From NCBI GenBank assembly GCA_012959965.1, contig DUCF01000066.1, forward strand, positions 5,886 to 69,885: a DNA stretch of 64,000 nucleotides, written 5' to 3'. Of the stretch, positions 1 through 10,760 are shown piece by piece; position 1 is the stretch's first letter, and every line of letters starts with the position of its first letter. Source of the DNA: Candidatus Thioglobus sp. (GTDB lineage: Bacteria; Pseudomonadota; Gammaproteobacteria; PS1; Pseudothioglobaceae). The position numbers and the translations under genes were made by a program. The notes beneath the pieces were generated by a model. The model did no database searches. It was not told the origin of the DNA and saw only the letters and a program-made list of their open reading frames with translations.

Positions 1-1479
1 GAACGCACGCGAAAAGTGCGGCGGGAACATGATGAACTATTGAAAGTCAATCGGGCATTCGATGATGCTCGCCGCGAGGCGGAACATTCGAAGATGCTCG
101 CGGTGGAAGCCAATCAGGCCAAAAGTCGTTTTCTGGCCAACATGAGTCACGAAATCAGAACGCCGTTGAATGCGATTCTGGGTTATACGCAGATTCTGCA
201 GCGGGAGACCAGCCTGACAGAAGATCAGCAGTCTGCCTTCCAGGCCATACACGATAGTGGCGAACACCTGCTTATACTCATCAACAACGTCCTCGATATT
301 TCGCGGGTAGAAGCCGGAAAAATGGAGTTGGAACCGTTCGATTTCGATATCCAGACTGTCATCCGGCAGACAGCCGATATGTTCCGACTCCGATGCGAAC
401 AAAAAGGTCTGGAATGGTGCGTGGAGACGATTGAAGATCCAATTATTCCCGTTCACAGTGATGAAAATAAAATTAGACAGATCCTCGTCAATCTATGCGG
501 TAATGCCGTGAAATTCACCGATGGCGGCTGCATTACGTTGAGGTTACAACGGCATGCTGAAGATCGTTACGTCATCGAGGTGGAAGACTCCGGGCGCGGT
601 ATAGAGGAAGGCCGTCTAAACATTATCTTCGAACCGTTTAATCAATCGCATTATGGCGACCAGGCAGAAGGGACCGGCCTGGGGCTTTCTATTACGAAAC
701 GTCATGTGGAATTAATGCATGGGACTATTGAGGTGACATCGAAGCCGGATGTCGGCACCTGTTTTCGTGTTGAATTAACCCTTCCGCCGGCCCAGGAACT
801 TTTGCTGGATATCGATCAGGATACGATATATCGATTAAACACCGACGACCTTTTATCAGCACTTATTGTTGATAATAACGCATTAAATCGGGATGTCTTA
901 CGTTGGATGTTGAGTGATATGGGGATGGAGGTAAGGGTAGCTAATAGCGCCTCGGAGGCCTTTTATGTTCTGCGGGACTGGATGCCGTCTATAATTTTCA
1001 TGGATGTACGAATGCCGGGCGTAGACGGCGTTACGGCGACCCAGCGCATTTGGGATATGTATGGTCGCGATCAATACCGCCTTGTGATGGTCTCCGCCTC
1101 TGTTTTTCAGCAGGATAAAGATCGTATTCTGGATTTGGGCGTAGATGATTTTATAGAGAAGCCATTCAAAATCGATCGGTTGGTATCCTGTCTGAAGAAA
1201 ACATTGAATGTAGAGTTCGACACCATCGAGCTGCAAAAACCAGAGGCTGATTCGGCAGATATAGATATGGGCAACATACACGTCAGTCTACCTGAGACCA
1301 TGCGGGGTCGTCTCCTTGAAGCAGCAGACCTTTATAAAGTAACAGAGTTGGATGTTTGTCTCGGCGAGATGGAAATATTGGGAGACGAAGAACGTAGCCT
1401 GGCACGGCACCTGCGCAGGTTAAATCGCCGCTTCGATATGCCGGGCATCACCAAAATCGTCCAAAGTCTTGAACCCTGA
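1..1479 (+). CDS. Hybrid sensor histidine kinase (HisKA + HATPase_c + REC), 5' end probably outside the window
   Basis: ORF 16..1479. H-box FLANMSHEIRTPLNAILGY, N-box DENKIRQILVNLCGNAVKFT, G-boxes DSGRGI and GTGLGLSI, then a receiver domain with IIFMDVRMPGVDG. Starts mid coiled-coil, so likely 5' partial. Confidence 0.9.
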   Translation, partial: ERTRKVRREHDELLKVNRAFDDARREAEHSKMLAVEANQAKSRFLANMSHEIRTPLNAILGYTQILQRETSLTEDQQSAFQAIHDSGEHLLILINNVLDISRVEAGKMELEPFDFDIQTVIRQTADMFRLRCEQKGLEWCVETIEDPIIPVHSDENKIRQILVNLCGNAVKFTDGGCITLRLQRHAEDRYVIEVEDSGRGIEEGRLNIIFEPFNQSHYGDQAEGTGLGLSITKRHVELMHGTIEVTSKPDVGTCFRVELTLPPAQELLLDIDQDTIYRLNTDDLLSALIVDNNALNRDVLRWMLSDMGMEVRVANSASEAFYVLRDWMPSIIFMDVRMPGVDGVTATQRIWDMYGRDQYRLVMVSASVFQQDKDRILDLGVDDFIEKPFKIDRLVSCLKKTLNVEFDTIELQKPEADSADIDMGNIHVSLPETMRGRLLEAADLYKVTELDVCLGEMEILGDEERSLARHLRRLNRRFDMPGITKIVQSLEP

Positions 1480-1625
1480 ACCAAACATAAGGAAATGGTG
1501 ATGACAAGTGTCCTGCGGACGCGTTGCGAGCACTTCGTGGTTTAGTGATTGGGTGATCGAAAAGACCAATTAAAATTCAAAGTCCAATCACCCGACCACC
1601 CAATCACTCATTCACCAATCACTAA

Positions 1626-3149
1626 ATGTCCCCTACGCCTCCATCATACACAGAGCCCATCGGCGGGACCATCCTGATTGTTGACGATGTGCCAGCCAAC
1701 TTGAGTGTGTTGAAAACAACGCTCGAATCGGCCGGATACAATGTGTCTGTCGCCCCCAGTGGTGAAATAGCGCTCCGCATTGTAAACGGCGTAAAGCCGG
1801 ATCTGATTCTGCTTGATATCCTTATGCCCGGGATGGATGGTTTTGAATTATGCAGGCAGTTAAAATCCAGAGAAGGAACCCGTTCCGTTCCGGTTCTTTT
1901 TCTGAGCGCCCAGGATGATAAAAAAATTGTGATTAAAGGATTCCAACATGGTGGGGTGGACTATCTTACAAAACCGTATGCTGTGGAAGAGGTGCTTGCC
2001 CGCGTAAGAACCCACCTGGATCTGCATCAGATGATTCGTTTGCTGGATAAAAAGAACGATGAGCTGGAAGGCCAGAACAAAGCCCTAAAAATAGCCGTCG
2101 AAGAGCGGGATCACGCAGAAAAAGAACGCGAAAAACTGACCGATCGATTGGCGGTTATAGAACGGCAGGACGAACACTGGGATGTGGACGGTATCATCAC
2201 CCGGAGTAAGACGCTGCAGAATATTTTGAGTAATCTGACGCCGTTGAGCCAGGCTCATACGGTCAGCGTACTGATTACAGGCGAAAGCGGCACAGGAAAG
2301 GAACTGATCGCCCGGGCGATCCATCGGCGTGGCCCGAATCATAACAGGCCGTTTATTCCGGTCAACTGTTCAGCCATTCCTGGAGAACTAGCTGAATCTT
2401 TGCTGTTTGGCCATCGTGCCGGTGCGTTCACCGGGGCGGCACATGATCACAAGGGATACTTTGAAACGGCGGAGGATGGGACTCTTTTTTTGGATGAGAT
2501 CAGTAGTATGCCATTGGATCTCCAGTCGAAATTATTACGCATTCTGGAAACAAAATGTATTCAACGACTGGGGGATCAGGCAGAAAAAAAGATCAACGTG
2601 CGGGTCGTCGCTGCCAGCAATCAGGATTTGCAGACGCGTATTGCCGAGGGCAGTTTCCGTCAGGATCTTTATTACCGACTGGCGCGGTTTATAATCACGC
2701 TGCCCACCCTCCGTGAGATTCCGGAAGATGTACCGATTCTGGCAAATCACTTTATCCGCATGTTTTCTGCAGAGATGAATATTGATCCGCCCACCCTGAG
2801 TCCGGACATATTGAGCGCCTTGCAAGCCTATTCTTTTCCTGGAAATGTACGGGAATTGAAGAACTTGATGGAACGGGCCGTTCTCATGTGCAGCGGCCGC
2901 GAGATCCTGCCGGAGCACATCCCGTTTGATACCGGACGATTATCACCCATCCAGCCGACGACCGGCGGATCATCAATACACATCAACGCTGCAGATGATA
3001 TTCCCTTCAACCTGGCAGATGCGGAGGTTTACCTTTTCCGCCGTGCACTCAAGAAATCGGATGGAAACATGGCCGCTGCCGCTCGCCTCCTTGGTGTCGG
3101 CCGCCAGAAAGTTTACCATGTTCTTGCCCGGAAAAAACCTAGAAAATGA
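1626..3149 (+). CDS. Sigma-54-dependent response regulator (REC + AAA+ NtrC-type + Fis-like HTH)
   Basis: REC motif DLILLDILMPGMDG; Walker A GESGTGKE; GAFTGA loop; FLDEISSMPLDLQSKLLRILE; C-terminal MAAAARLLGVGRQKVYHVL HTH. Confidence 0.93.
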   Translation: MSPTPPSYTEPIGGTILIVDDVPANLSVLKTTLESAGYNVSVAPSGEIALRIVNGVKPDLILLDILMPGMDGFELCRQLKSREGTRSVPVLFLSAQDDKKIVIKGFQHGGVDYLTKPYAVEEVLARVRTHLDLHQMIRLLDKKNDELEGQNKALKIAVEERDHAEKEREKLTDRLAVIERQDEHWDVDGIITRSKTLQNILSNLTPLSQAHTVSVLITGESGTGKELIARAIHRRGPNHNRPFIPVNCSAIPGELAESLLFGHRAGAFTGAAHDHKGYFETAEDGTLFLDEISSMPLDLQSKLLRILETKCIQRLGDQAEKKINVRVVAASNQDLQTRIAEGSFRQDLYYRLARFIITLPTLREIPEDVPILANHFIRMFSAEMNIDPPTLSPDILSALQAYSFPGNVRELKNLMERAVLMCSGREILPEHIPFDTGRLSPIQPTTGGSSIHINAADDIPFNLADAEVYLFRRALKKSDGNMAAAARLLGVGRQKVYHVLARKKPRK

Positions 3150-3163
3150 CATCGATATTCACA

Positions 3164-3796
3164 TCATCCGTATGCTATATGCGCCACCCTTACCCCTGTT
3201 TCGAATGACTGAATACAGGCCTGCGCCAGCGCTAACGCGCGCGCGCCGGCCTGTGCAGGGACCGGAGGGTGATTCCCCTTGCGAAAGGCATCCAGCATTA
3301 CATCGAAGTACTTGTCGAATGTCTTATGGAATTCACGGTCTTCATCGTTAAAATAGCCTGCCTGCCAGACTTCTGCGGTCTCGTTGCCGACCGCCTGGTA
3401 CGAGAATCGTCTTACCGTATCATCGATCACGATCCGCCCTGAAGTGCCGTTGATTTCCAGTAAGTGGGTGTCCGGATAGGCATAAGAAGCATCGTACGAG
3501 CCGATCATCGCTCCCACGCCCCCTGTGGCAAAATGCAAGGCTACAGAAAGCGTACTGTAGCCTTTGCCGGTCATGTCCGTCATCTGGGCGGCTACCGAAT
3601 CAACGGGCCCGCAAAGAAATTCCAGCATATCGAAGCCATGACACTGCGTCTCGATCAAATTATCATGATCAAAACAAGAACCGCCTTCTCCGCCAAAACG
3701 CCATAGGGCATGGACCACCTGGCCTAACCGGCCGTCCTGAATCGTCTGTTGCGCCATCTGAACTGGCCGGGCATATCGATGATTGAAATTAATGGC
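3164..3796 (-). pseudogene. Gfo/Idh/MocA-family oxidoreductase, C-terminal part only; N-terminal Rossmann domain missing at a sequence junction
   Basis: ORF 3164..3757. Reading upstream of the annotated Met in frame gives [16 protein letters not shown], typical of the family interior, then a stop (TAG) in foreign-looking sequence. Confidence 0.75.
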
Positions 3797-3949
3797 GAAA
3801 AACTACAAACCATTAAGATTGAGTGTGCCGAGTTAAGATTAACATTAAACCTGTCAGAAAAACACAACTATTTGCCTGTTTTAATCCGAAAAACCAATGG
3901 CAATAGCCGCTTCCACCTTACTTTAACAGACTATCAAGAACTGCCTTAA
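3779..3949 (+). CDS. Short ORF of unknown function abutting the junction; could be the C-terminus of a truncated gene
   Basis: [56 protein letters not shown]; open back through the junction, stop overlaps the uvrA stop. Confidence 0.3.
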   Translation: MIEINGEKLQTIKIECAELRLTLNLSEKHNYLPVLIRKTNGNSRFHLTLTDYQELP

Positions 3950-6762
3950 AGGTGCTTCTTAAGATAATGAGCAGTAAACGATTGCCCTGACTGGCAAACT
4001 TCCTCAGGTGTACCAACGGCAATAATTTCTCCGCCTTTATCACCCCCCTCTGGCCCCAAATCAACCACCCAATCGGCCGTTTTAATCACATCAAGGTTGT
4101 GCTCAATAATGACAATCGTGTTATTCCTATCCCTTAGACGAGAAATCACTGAGAGAAGTTGCTTAATATCATGAAAGTGTAGACCGGTAGTTGGCTCATC
4201 TAGAATGTAGAGTGTTTGGCCGGTGTCTGTTTTCGATAGTTCTTTTGACAGCTTCACTCGTTGCGCCTCACCACCGGATAAAGTGGTCGCATTTTGACCT
4301 AAAGTGATGTAACTCAAACCAACATCCATCAATGTTTGCAATTTTTGTGAGATTTTCGGAATCGCATAGAAAAACTCAAGTGCATCCTCAACCGTCATCT
4401 CTAGCACATCAGCAATACTCTTGCCTTTGTATGTGATTTCTAGCGTCTCTCGATTGTAGCGATGGCCATTGCACACATCACAAGAAACATAAATATCAGG
4501 CAGAAAATGCATTTCAACTTTAATCAAGCCATCACCTTTGCAGGCCTCACAGCGCCCACCTTGTACATTAAAACTAAAACGACCTGATTTATAACCCCTT
4601 GATCGGGACTCCAAAGTTTGAGCAAACAAATCTCTAATCAAAGTAAGGGCGCCGGTGTAAGTGGCGGGATTGGATCTTGGTGTTCTACCAATAGGGCTTT
4701 GATCGATGCTGACCACCTTGTCAAACAGCTCCATACCCTCAACACTCTCATAAGGAGCGATTTCCACCTGCGCCCTGTTGAGGATTTTTGCAGCCAGTAA
4801 GTACAGCGTATTGTTGATCAGTGTGGATTTTCCAGACCCTGAGACACCAGTAATACAAGTGAGCACACCAACAGGAATCTCCAAGTCAACACCTTTCAAA
4901 TTATTACCACTAGCACCAAAGATGCGCAGCCATTGATCGGCTTTTTTCCGTGTTTTTGGTATTTGAATGACTTGACGACCACTGAGATAATCACCTGTTA
5001 AAGAGTTGGTATTTGCAATAACTTCTTCAGGGGTGCCATAAGCAATGATTTCACCACCATGCACACCAGCGCCCGGCCCAATGTCAATCACATAGTCAGC
5101 CTGTCTGATAGCATCTTCATCGTGCTCAACAACGATAACTGTATTGCCCAAATCTCTCAAGTAAATCAATGTATCAAGTAACTTCTGATTGTCGCGTTGG
5201 TGCAAGCCAATCGATGGCTCGTCCAACACATAGAGTACGCCCATTAATCCAGCGCCAATTTGCGAAGCCAGGCGTATTCTCTGCGCCTCACCGCCAGAAA
5301 GGCTATTGGCCTTTCGTTCCAATGAAAGATAATCCAGACCAACATTAATTAAAAAGTGTAGGCGCTGAACAATTTCTTTGAGAATCTTACTAGCAATCTC
5401 GCCACGCTTGCCTTCCAACTCAAGAGTGTCAAAAAATTTAAATGTTTGACCGATAGACAACTTGGTAATGCTTGAAAGATTTCTATTGCGAATGAAAACA
5501 TTTCGTGCCGCTGTATTGAGGCGATCCCCGTGACACGTCGCGCAAGGCTTGCTAACCACATATCGTGACAACTCTTCTCTAACGCTGCGAATCTCGCTTT
5601 CTTCATAGCGTCGCATCATTCTAGGGATTACTCCTTCAAAAGGCTTCTTCTTATTCGACCAACCTTTTCTGCCTTTTATTTTTGAAAAATCCATTTCATC
5701 TTTACCGCTACCATAAAGAATGATGTGTTGATGCTCTTGGGATAATTCATTGAATGGCACATCAATCGCAAAGCTGTAATAATTGGCAACAATAGAAAGC
5801 ATTTGGTAAAAATATGCATTGTGCTTACTCCAGCCATAAATCGCGCCATCTTCCAAGCTGAGCTCAGGATTAGCGACTACTTTTTCTTCGTCAAAAACCT
5901 CTTTTACACCCAAGCCAGCGCAGGTTTCACACGCGCCCACTGGATTGTTGAAAGAGAAAAGTCGCGGCTCTAATTCACTCAAAGAGTAACCGCAGTGTGT
6001 GCATGAAAACTTAGACGAAAAAGTCATTTCCTGCCAATTAACACCCTCTACCATAGGTCCTATTTTGACAATTCCAGCACTCATATTAAGAGCTGTTTCT
6101 AGTGATTCAGACAATCTTGATGAAATATCATCTCTGACTTTTAATCGATCAACAACAATTTCAATGGTGTGAAATTTTGCTCCATCCAAATCATTGAGTT
6201 CGTCAAGTAAAAGAATTTCGCCATCGACTCTCGCCCTTAAAAACCCTTGATGAGACAACTCTTCTAATAATTTCTTATGACTGCCCTTTCGGTTTTGTAC
6301 AATCGGTGCGAGAATGAGTATTTTCTCATCTTCAGGCAGCTCTAGAATGCTGTCCACCATTTGCGAAATGGTTTGTGAGGACAGTGGCACTTGATGCTCT
6401 GGACATCTTGGCGTACCAACTCTGGCATACAACAATCTCAAATAATCATAAATTTCAGTGATTGTGCCGACCGTTGATCTAGGGTTGTGTGAAGTGGCTT
6501 TTTGCTCAATCGAAATGGCTGGAGAAAGACCTTCAATATGATCAACATCTGGCTTCTCCATTAAAGACAAAAACTGTCTAGCATAAGCCGACAAAGATTC
6601 GACATATCGCCTTTGACCCTCGGCATAAATAGTATCAAATGCCAATGATGATTTTCCCGATCCGGACAAACCGGTAATGACAACTAACTTATTCCTAGGG
6701 AGGGTGACATCAATGTTCTTTAAGTTGTGAACTCTGGCGCCGCGGATGCTGATCATATCCAT
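3946..6762 (-). CDS. uvrA: Excinuclease ABC subunit A
   Basis: 938 aa; starts [44 protein letters not shown]; two ABC domains, zinc-finger cysteines. Confidence 0.98.
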   Translation of the reverse strand: MDMISIRGARVHNLKNIDVTLPRNKLVVITGLSGSGKSSLAFDTIYAEGQRRYVESLSAYARQFLSLMEKPDVDHIEGLSPAISIEQKATSHNPRSTVGTITEIYDYLRLLYARVGTPRCPEHQVPLSSQTISQMVDSILELPEDEKILILAPIVQNRKGSHKKLLEELSHQGFLRARVDGEILLLDELNDLDGAKFHTIEIVVDRLKVRDDISSRLSESLETALNMSAGIVKIGPMVEGVNWQEMTFSSKFSCTHCGYSLSELEPRLFSFNNPVGACETCAGLGVKEVFDEEKVVANPELSLEDGAIYGWSKHNAYFYQMLSIVANYYSFAIDVPFNELSQEHQHIILYGSGKDEMDFSKIKGRKGWSNKKKPFEGVIPRMMRRYEESEIRSVREELSRYVVSKPCATCHGDRLNTAARNVFIRNRNLSSITKLSIGQTFKFFDTLELEGKRGEIASKILKEIVQRLHFLINVGLDYLSLERKANSLSGGEAQRIRLASQIGAGLMGVLYVLDEPSIGLHQRDNQKLLDTLIYLRDLGNTVIVVEHDEDAIRQADYVIDIGPGAGVHGGEIIAYGTPEEVIANTNSLTGDYLSGRQVIQIPKTRKKADQWLRIFGASGNNLKGVDLEIPVGVLTCITGVSGSGKSTLINNTLYLLAAKILNRAQVEIAPYESVEGMELFDKVVSIDQSPIGRTPRSNPATYTGALTLIRDLFAQTLESRSRGYKSGRFSFNVQGGRCEACKGDGLIKVEMHFLPDIYVSCDVCNGHRYNRETLEITYKGKSIADVLEMTVEDALEFFYAIPKISQKLQTLMDVGLSYITLGQNATTLSGGEAQRVKLSKELSKTDTGQTLYILDEPTTGLHFHDIKQLLSVISRLRDRNNTIVIIEHNLDVIKTADWVVDLGPEGGDKGGEIIAVGTPEEVCQSGQSFTAHYLKKHL

Positions 6763-6851
6763 AATAACAAGCTGGTTTATTGAGGGACAAAGGGTTAATT
6801 ATACTCATGCCTTGTGTAAAATCATTATTTTGTAACGAATTCATTGATTTA

Positions 6852-7580
6852 ATGGCTATATACAGTCGAATTCTACTTAAGCTTAGCGGCGAAGCCTTAG
6901 CTAGCGACAGCAATAGTATTGACCCAAAAACCTTGGACAAAGTTGTTTCGATTGTGCGCTCTGCACTGGATTTAGACGTCGAGGTTGCCATTGTGATCGG
7001 TGGCGGCAATATTTTTCGTGGTGCAAGTCTTGCTAAAGCGGGCATGAATCGCGTAACAGGCGACCATATCGGCATGTTGGCAACAGTGATGAACGCATTG
7101 GCCATTGCTGACGCCTTTGAAAGAAATCAAATCACTTCAACAGTAATGTCAGGTTTTCCAATTGGCGGCGGCGTATGCGACCCCGTTGATCACAAGAAAG
7201 CCAAAGAAGCTTTATCGCAAGGCACGGTAGTCATATTTTCAGCCGGCACTGGCAACCCATGCTTTACAACCGACACAGGTGCAGCACTCAGAGCTATCGA
7301 AGTTGATGCTGATGTTGTCTTCAAGGCCACTAAAGTTGATGGTATATATTGCTCTGATCCCGCCAATAATCCAAACGCAGTAAAATACGACACCTTAAAT
7401 TTTAACGAAGCAATTGAACAAAATCTAGCAGTCATGGATACAGCTGCATTTGCACTTTGTCGTGAACACAATATCGATATTTGTGTTTTTTCTATGCTTG
7501 ACGACATCAATACCTTATCACATATTTTAAATGGACGCTCAGTTGGTACAACTGTGAGTCAAAACGGAGATTTAACATGA
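6852..7580 (+). CDS. pyrH: UMP kinase
   Basis: [16 protein letters not shown]...IGGGNIFRG; internal ATG at 6852 preferred over the 6780 ORF start. Confidence 0.96.
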   Translation: MAIYSRILLKLSGEALASDSNSIDPKTLDKVVSIVRSALDLDVEVAIVIGGGNIFRGASLAKAGMNRVTGDHIGMLATVMNALAIADAFERNQITSTVMSGFPIGGGVCDPVDHKKAKEALSQGTVVIFSAGTGNPCFTTDTGAALRAIEVDADVVFKATKVDGIYCSDPANNPNAVKYDTLNFNEAIEQNLAVMDTAAFALCREHNIDICVFSMLDDINTLSHILNGRSVGTTVSQNGDLT

Positions 7581-8134
7581 TTAATGAAATTCATAACGAT
7601 GCAGACGATCGTATGAAAAAATCCTTTGCCGCTTTGGAAACTAATTTTAGTAAGATTCGCGCTGGACGAGCACACCCCTCTCTACTGGAGCAGATTCAAG
7701 TGGAATATTACGGCTCGATGGTTCCCCTTTCTCAGGTGTCTAACATCAGTGCTGAAGACTCAAGAACGCTCAAAGTCTCTCCTTGGGAAAAAGACATGGT
7801 AGCGCCAATCGAAAAGGCAATAATGAAGTCGGACTTAGGTCTAAACCCAACAACTATGGGTCAAATCATGCGTATCCCATTGCCGCCACTGACAGAGGAG
7901 CGTCGCAGAGAATTGGTGCGTGTCGTACGCGATGAAGCCGAGCATGCAAAAGTTGCCATTAGAAATATTCGTAGAGATGCGATTTCTGATTATCGCGACC
8001 TGCTAAAAGAAAAAGAAGTCTCAGAAGATGAGGCACACCGTGCAGAAGACAACATCCAAAAAATCACCGATGCGCATATTGCTGAGATCGAAAAAGCACT
8101 GGGCGATAAAGAGAACTCACTGTTAGAAATATAG
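7577..8134 (+). CDS. frr: Ribosome recycling factor
   Basis: 185 aa; [41 protein letters not shown] overlap with pyrH. Confidence 0.97.
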   Translation: MINEIHNDADDRMKKSFAALETNFSKIRAGRAHPSLLEQIQVEYYGSMVPLSQVSNISAEDSRTLKVSPWEKDMVAPIEKAIMKSDLGLNPTTMGQIMRIPLPPLTEERRRELVRVVRDEAEHAKVAIRNIRRDAISDYRDLLKEKEVSEDEAHRAEDNIQKITDAHIAEIEKALGDKENSLLEI

Positions 8135-8151
8135 ACTTTTCATTGGTTATA

Positions 8152-8181
8152 AAAAAAGCCCGCATCAGCGGGCTTTTTTAT
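8152..8181 (+). terminator. Intrinsic terminator after frr
   Basis: aaaaaaGCCCGCatcaGCGGGCtttttta. Confidence 0.9.
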
Positions 8182-8197
8182 TGATATTTGATGAACA

Positions 8198-8806
8198 TTA
8201 AAGCATCAACATACCAGTCAATACCAGTGCACAAGTATTTGCCACAAGTGGATCATCAGAATCAAATGTATCTTCACAAGTCTCTGTCATGCTTTCGAAA
8301 GTCTCTTCAAAAAACTCAACAACATTATCCGCCGCTTCCTCAAGAACAGTCTTAGGCTCAAGAGTCATCGCAAGTGCCTCTTCATCGATTGAGACCATTT
8401 GCTCGCCGCAAGGCATTGCAGCCTCTACAACAACTTCTGTAATTGTGCCAACACCCGAAAGTGCACCTGTTATCACATCGTCTTCAGCAAACGACCCGTA
8501 ACCTGTTTCAGCAGTCTGAAAATAGATCAAAGTGTGCGTCTCATCATCATAAGAGGTCACAATTGCTTGCGTACCGCTTTCAGCAGAAATAATTTCACCC
8601 CCAACAAAACCACTGTCGCTAGACAAAACAAGAGATGTATACATTGTATCAGTACCGCCGTCATCAGTACAAGGGTCGAATACCACTACTTCATCTAAAG
8701 ACTCAACCGGACCTGAATCGCGATCATCGCCACCAGCAACAACATTTGTCGCTAATAATAAAACACATAAAAATTTAATTAATTGGTTTGTCACACTAAC
8801 CTCCAT
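8198..8806 (-). CDS. Hypothetical secreted acidic protein
   Basis: 202 aa; signal-peptide-like N-terminus (LIKFLCVLLLATNVVAGG), highly acidic, Cys-containing; central G-F-x-x-(G/D)-E/D-x-I-x-(G/A)-x-S-G pattern occurring twice. Confidence 0.7.
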   Translation of the reverse strand: MEVSVTNQLIKFLCVLLLATNVVAGGDDRDSGPVESLDEVVVFDPCTDDGGTDTMYTSLVLSSDSGFVGGEIISAESGTQAIVTSYDDETHTLIYFQTAETGYGSFAEDDVITGALSGVGTITEVVVEAAMPCGEQMVSIDEEALAMTLEPKTVLEEAADNVVEFFEETFESMTETCEDTFDSDDPLVANTCALVLTGMLML

Positions 8807-8888
8807 TAGTAAAAAGTAAACAAGCTCCTTTATTACAAATATTTTATACTACTTATATTTTTTACAATAACGTTCTTGTTGAATTATT

Positions 8889-9845
8889 ATGCTAAATGAC
8901 GTACAAACCTTTTTTGATCAATTTGATCATGAAGATATCACAATGCAATGGTTAAAGGCGAGCCAAGCCGCACTGCAAGTTAAAAATGGCAATGTAGGTA
9001 GATGGTCAGCGGCGCTTGATCTCATAACTCCCGATAAGAAAGGCGTTGCCAGTGTGGCAAAGCCATACATTAGCATTACCAACTCCACTGATGACCAAGC
9101 GCAATTGATTGAGGGCTTAAGTAAGCTGATGCCATGGCGCAAAGGACCATTTTTGATTGACAACTTAGCGCTCGAAAGTGAATGGCAAGGCGACATGAAA
9201 TGGCAACGCCTAAAGCAACATATTCAGCCTCTCAGGGGCAGGAAAGTATTGGATGTGGGTTCTGGTAATGGCTATTTCACTCTAAGAATGGCGCTCGAAG
9301 GTGCGGCACTCGCATTAGGAATTGAGCCATTTTTACTGTTTAACTATCAATTTATGGCAATCAAATCGTTAACGTCATCCTGTACCACGGCGCATTTATT
9401 ACCAATCAGACTTGAGGACATGGCACCCGCGGCCATTTTTGACACTGTGTTTTCAATGGGCGTTCTGTACCACCAAAGAGATCACATGCTGCACTTACAA
9501 CAACTGAAAAAAATGATGGCGCCAGAAGGTGAACTTATTTTAGAAACACTCATCGTTGATGGCGTCAAAGGTCACGCTCTTATTCCACAAGATCGTTACG
9601 CCAGAATGCGCAACGTCCACTGCCTACCCAGCGTAGAAACGCTTAAATCCTGGCTGGAAGAAGCAGAATTCAATCAAATCAAGGTGATTAATGTTTGCAA
9701 AACCACTATTGAGGAGCAGCGCCGTACTGAGTGGATTGGCGAAAATAGCGCCTCTCTCGAAGACTTTCTCGATCCATCGGATGATAATTTGACGATTGAA
9801 GGACTTCCAGCGCCAAAAAGAGTGATTGTCATCGCACAGCAATAG
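8889..9845 (+). CDS. cmoB: tRNA U34 carboxymethyltransferase
   Basis: 318 aa; KVLDVGSGNGYFTLRMALEGAALALGIEPFLLFNYQF; FDTVFSMGVLYHQRDHMLHL; typical CmoB architecture. Confidence 0.93.
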   Translation: MLNDVQTFFDQFDHEDITMQWLKASQAALQVKNGNVGRWSAALDLITPDKKGVASVAKPYISITNSTDDQAQLIEGLSKLMPWRKGPFLIDNLALESEWQGDMKWQRLKQHIQPLRGRKVLDVGSGNGYFTLRMALEGAALALGIEPFLLFNYQFMAIKSLTSSCTTAHLLPIRLEDMAPAAIFDTVFSMGVLYHQRDHMLHLQQLKKMMAPEGELILETLIVDGVKGHALIPQDRYARMRNVHCLPSVETLKSWLEEAEFNQIKVINVCKTTIEEQRRTEWIGENSASLEDFLDPSDDNLTIEGLPAPKRVIVIAQQ

Positions 9846-9869
9846 GTCGCATTCAAGTATAATTTACCC

Positions 9870-10760
9870 TTGAATTTAAGGCATGCAATGATCTCTCGTC
9901 TTTACCTAAGTTTGGCTCTTTTATTACTCACTTACAGCGCCAGCGCTCAAAGTACACCTAGCGTTGTGGTAAGTATTAAACCTATTCACTCAATCGTCTC
10001 AAGCCTTATGCAAGGCGTTGGTGTGCCTCAACTATTGCTAGAAACTAATGAGTCCGCCCATGGCTTTCATATTCGGCCATCTCAGGTGATGGCTATTGAA
10101 AATGCAGATCTCATTGTCTCGATTGACCCTAAATTTGAGGCTGGATTAGCAAACATCCTTAGTACTTACAGCGCCTCATCTCAACTGATTATTAGCGAGT
10201 TAAATCTTGCTAACTTTTATACTTTTAGAGGGAATGGCGAGGCAGGAGAGCACGATTACCACTTGTGGCTAGATGTCAACAATGTCAGGGCTGTCGCCAA
10301 ACATCTGGCCAATCGCTTGATTAAAATCGATGCAGACAATACCTCTACATATTCCAGAAATTTAGAAGCTCTTAATGTCAAATTACTGCAGCTTCACAAA
10401 GATAATAACGCTCAATTAGCAGAACTTGCTGAGATCAATTTTGCCAATTATTCTGACACGATTCAATATTTTGAAAAAAGTTACAACCTCAACCAACCCA
10501 TTATCATCACACCCTATCATGGCGCAAGGCTTAGTATTCGCGGCGTATTGAATGCCAAAAAGAAAATGAAACAACAGCAAGTAAAATGCTTACTTCACAC
10601 CAATGAAATTAGCCTTGAAAAAACAGACGTTATCGTTGAAGGCGTGGCAATTATGCGCAATGAAATCAGCATACTAGGCAACGAACTTGAAAGCGGCCCA
10701 GACCAATATTTCAATTTAATGAAAAACCTCACCTCACAAATATCACAATGTCTCCGATAA
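9870..10760 (+). CDS. znuA: Zinc ABC transporter substrate-binding protein (ZnuA-like)
   Basis: Signal peptide; VVVSIKPIHSIVSSLMQGV, ESAHGFHIRPSQ, HDYHLWLDVNNVRAVA. The ATG at 9888 (MISRLYLS) is an alternative start. Confidence 0.85.
   Translation: MNLRHAMISRLYLSLALLLLTYSASAQSTPSVVVSIKPIHSIVSSLMQGVGVPQLLLETNESAHGFHIRPSQVMAIENADLIVSIDPKFEAGLANILSTYSASSQLIISELNLANFYTFRGNGEAGEHDYHLWLDVNNVRAVAKHLANRLIKIDADNTSTYSRNLEALNVKLLQLHKDNNAQLAELAEINFANYSDTIQYFEKSYNLNQPIIITPYHGARLSIRGVLNAKKKMKQQQVKCLLHTNEISLEKTDVIVEGVAIMRNEISILGNELESGPDQYFNLMKNLTSQISQCLR

Noticed and set aside
1541-1626. The CACCCAATCACT repeats as a CRISPR array
   Set aside because: Units are degenerate, in both orientations and without regular spacers.
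2085-2918. ORFs on the minus strand within the response regulator (85 and 127 aa)
   Set aside because: Antisense to a strongly supported NtrC-type gene with no family signal.
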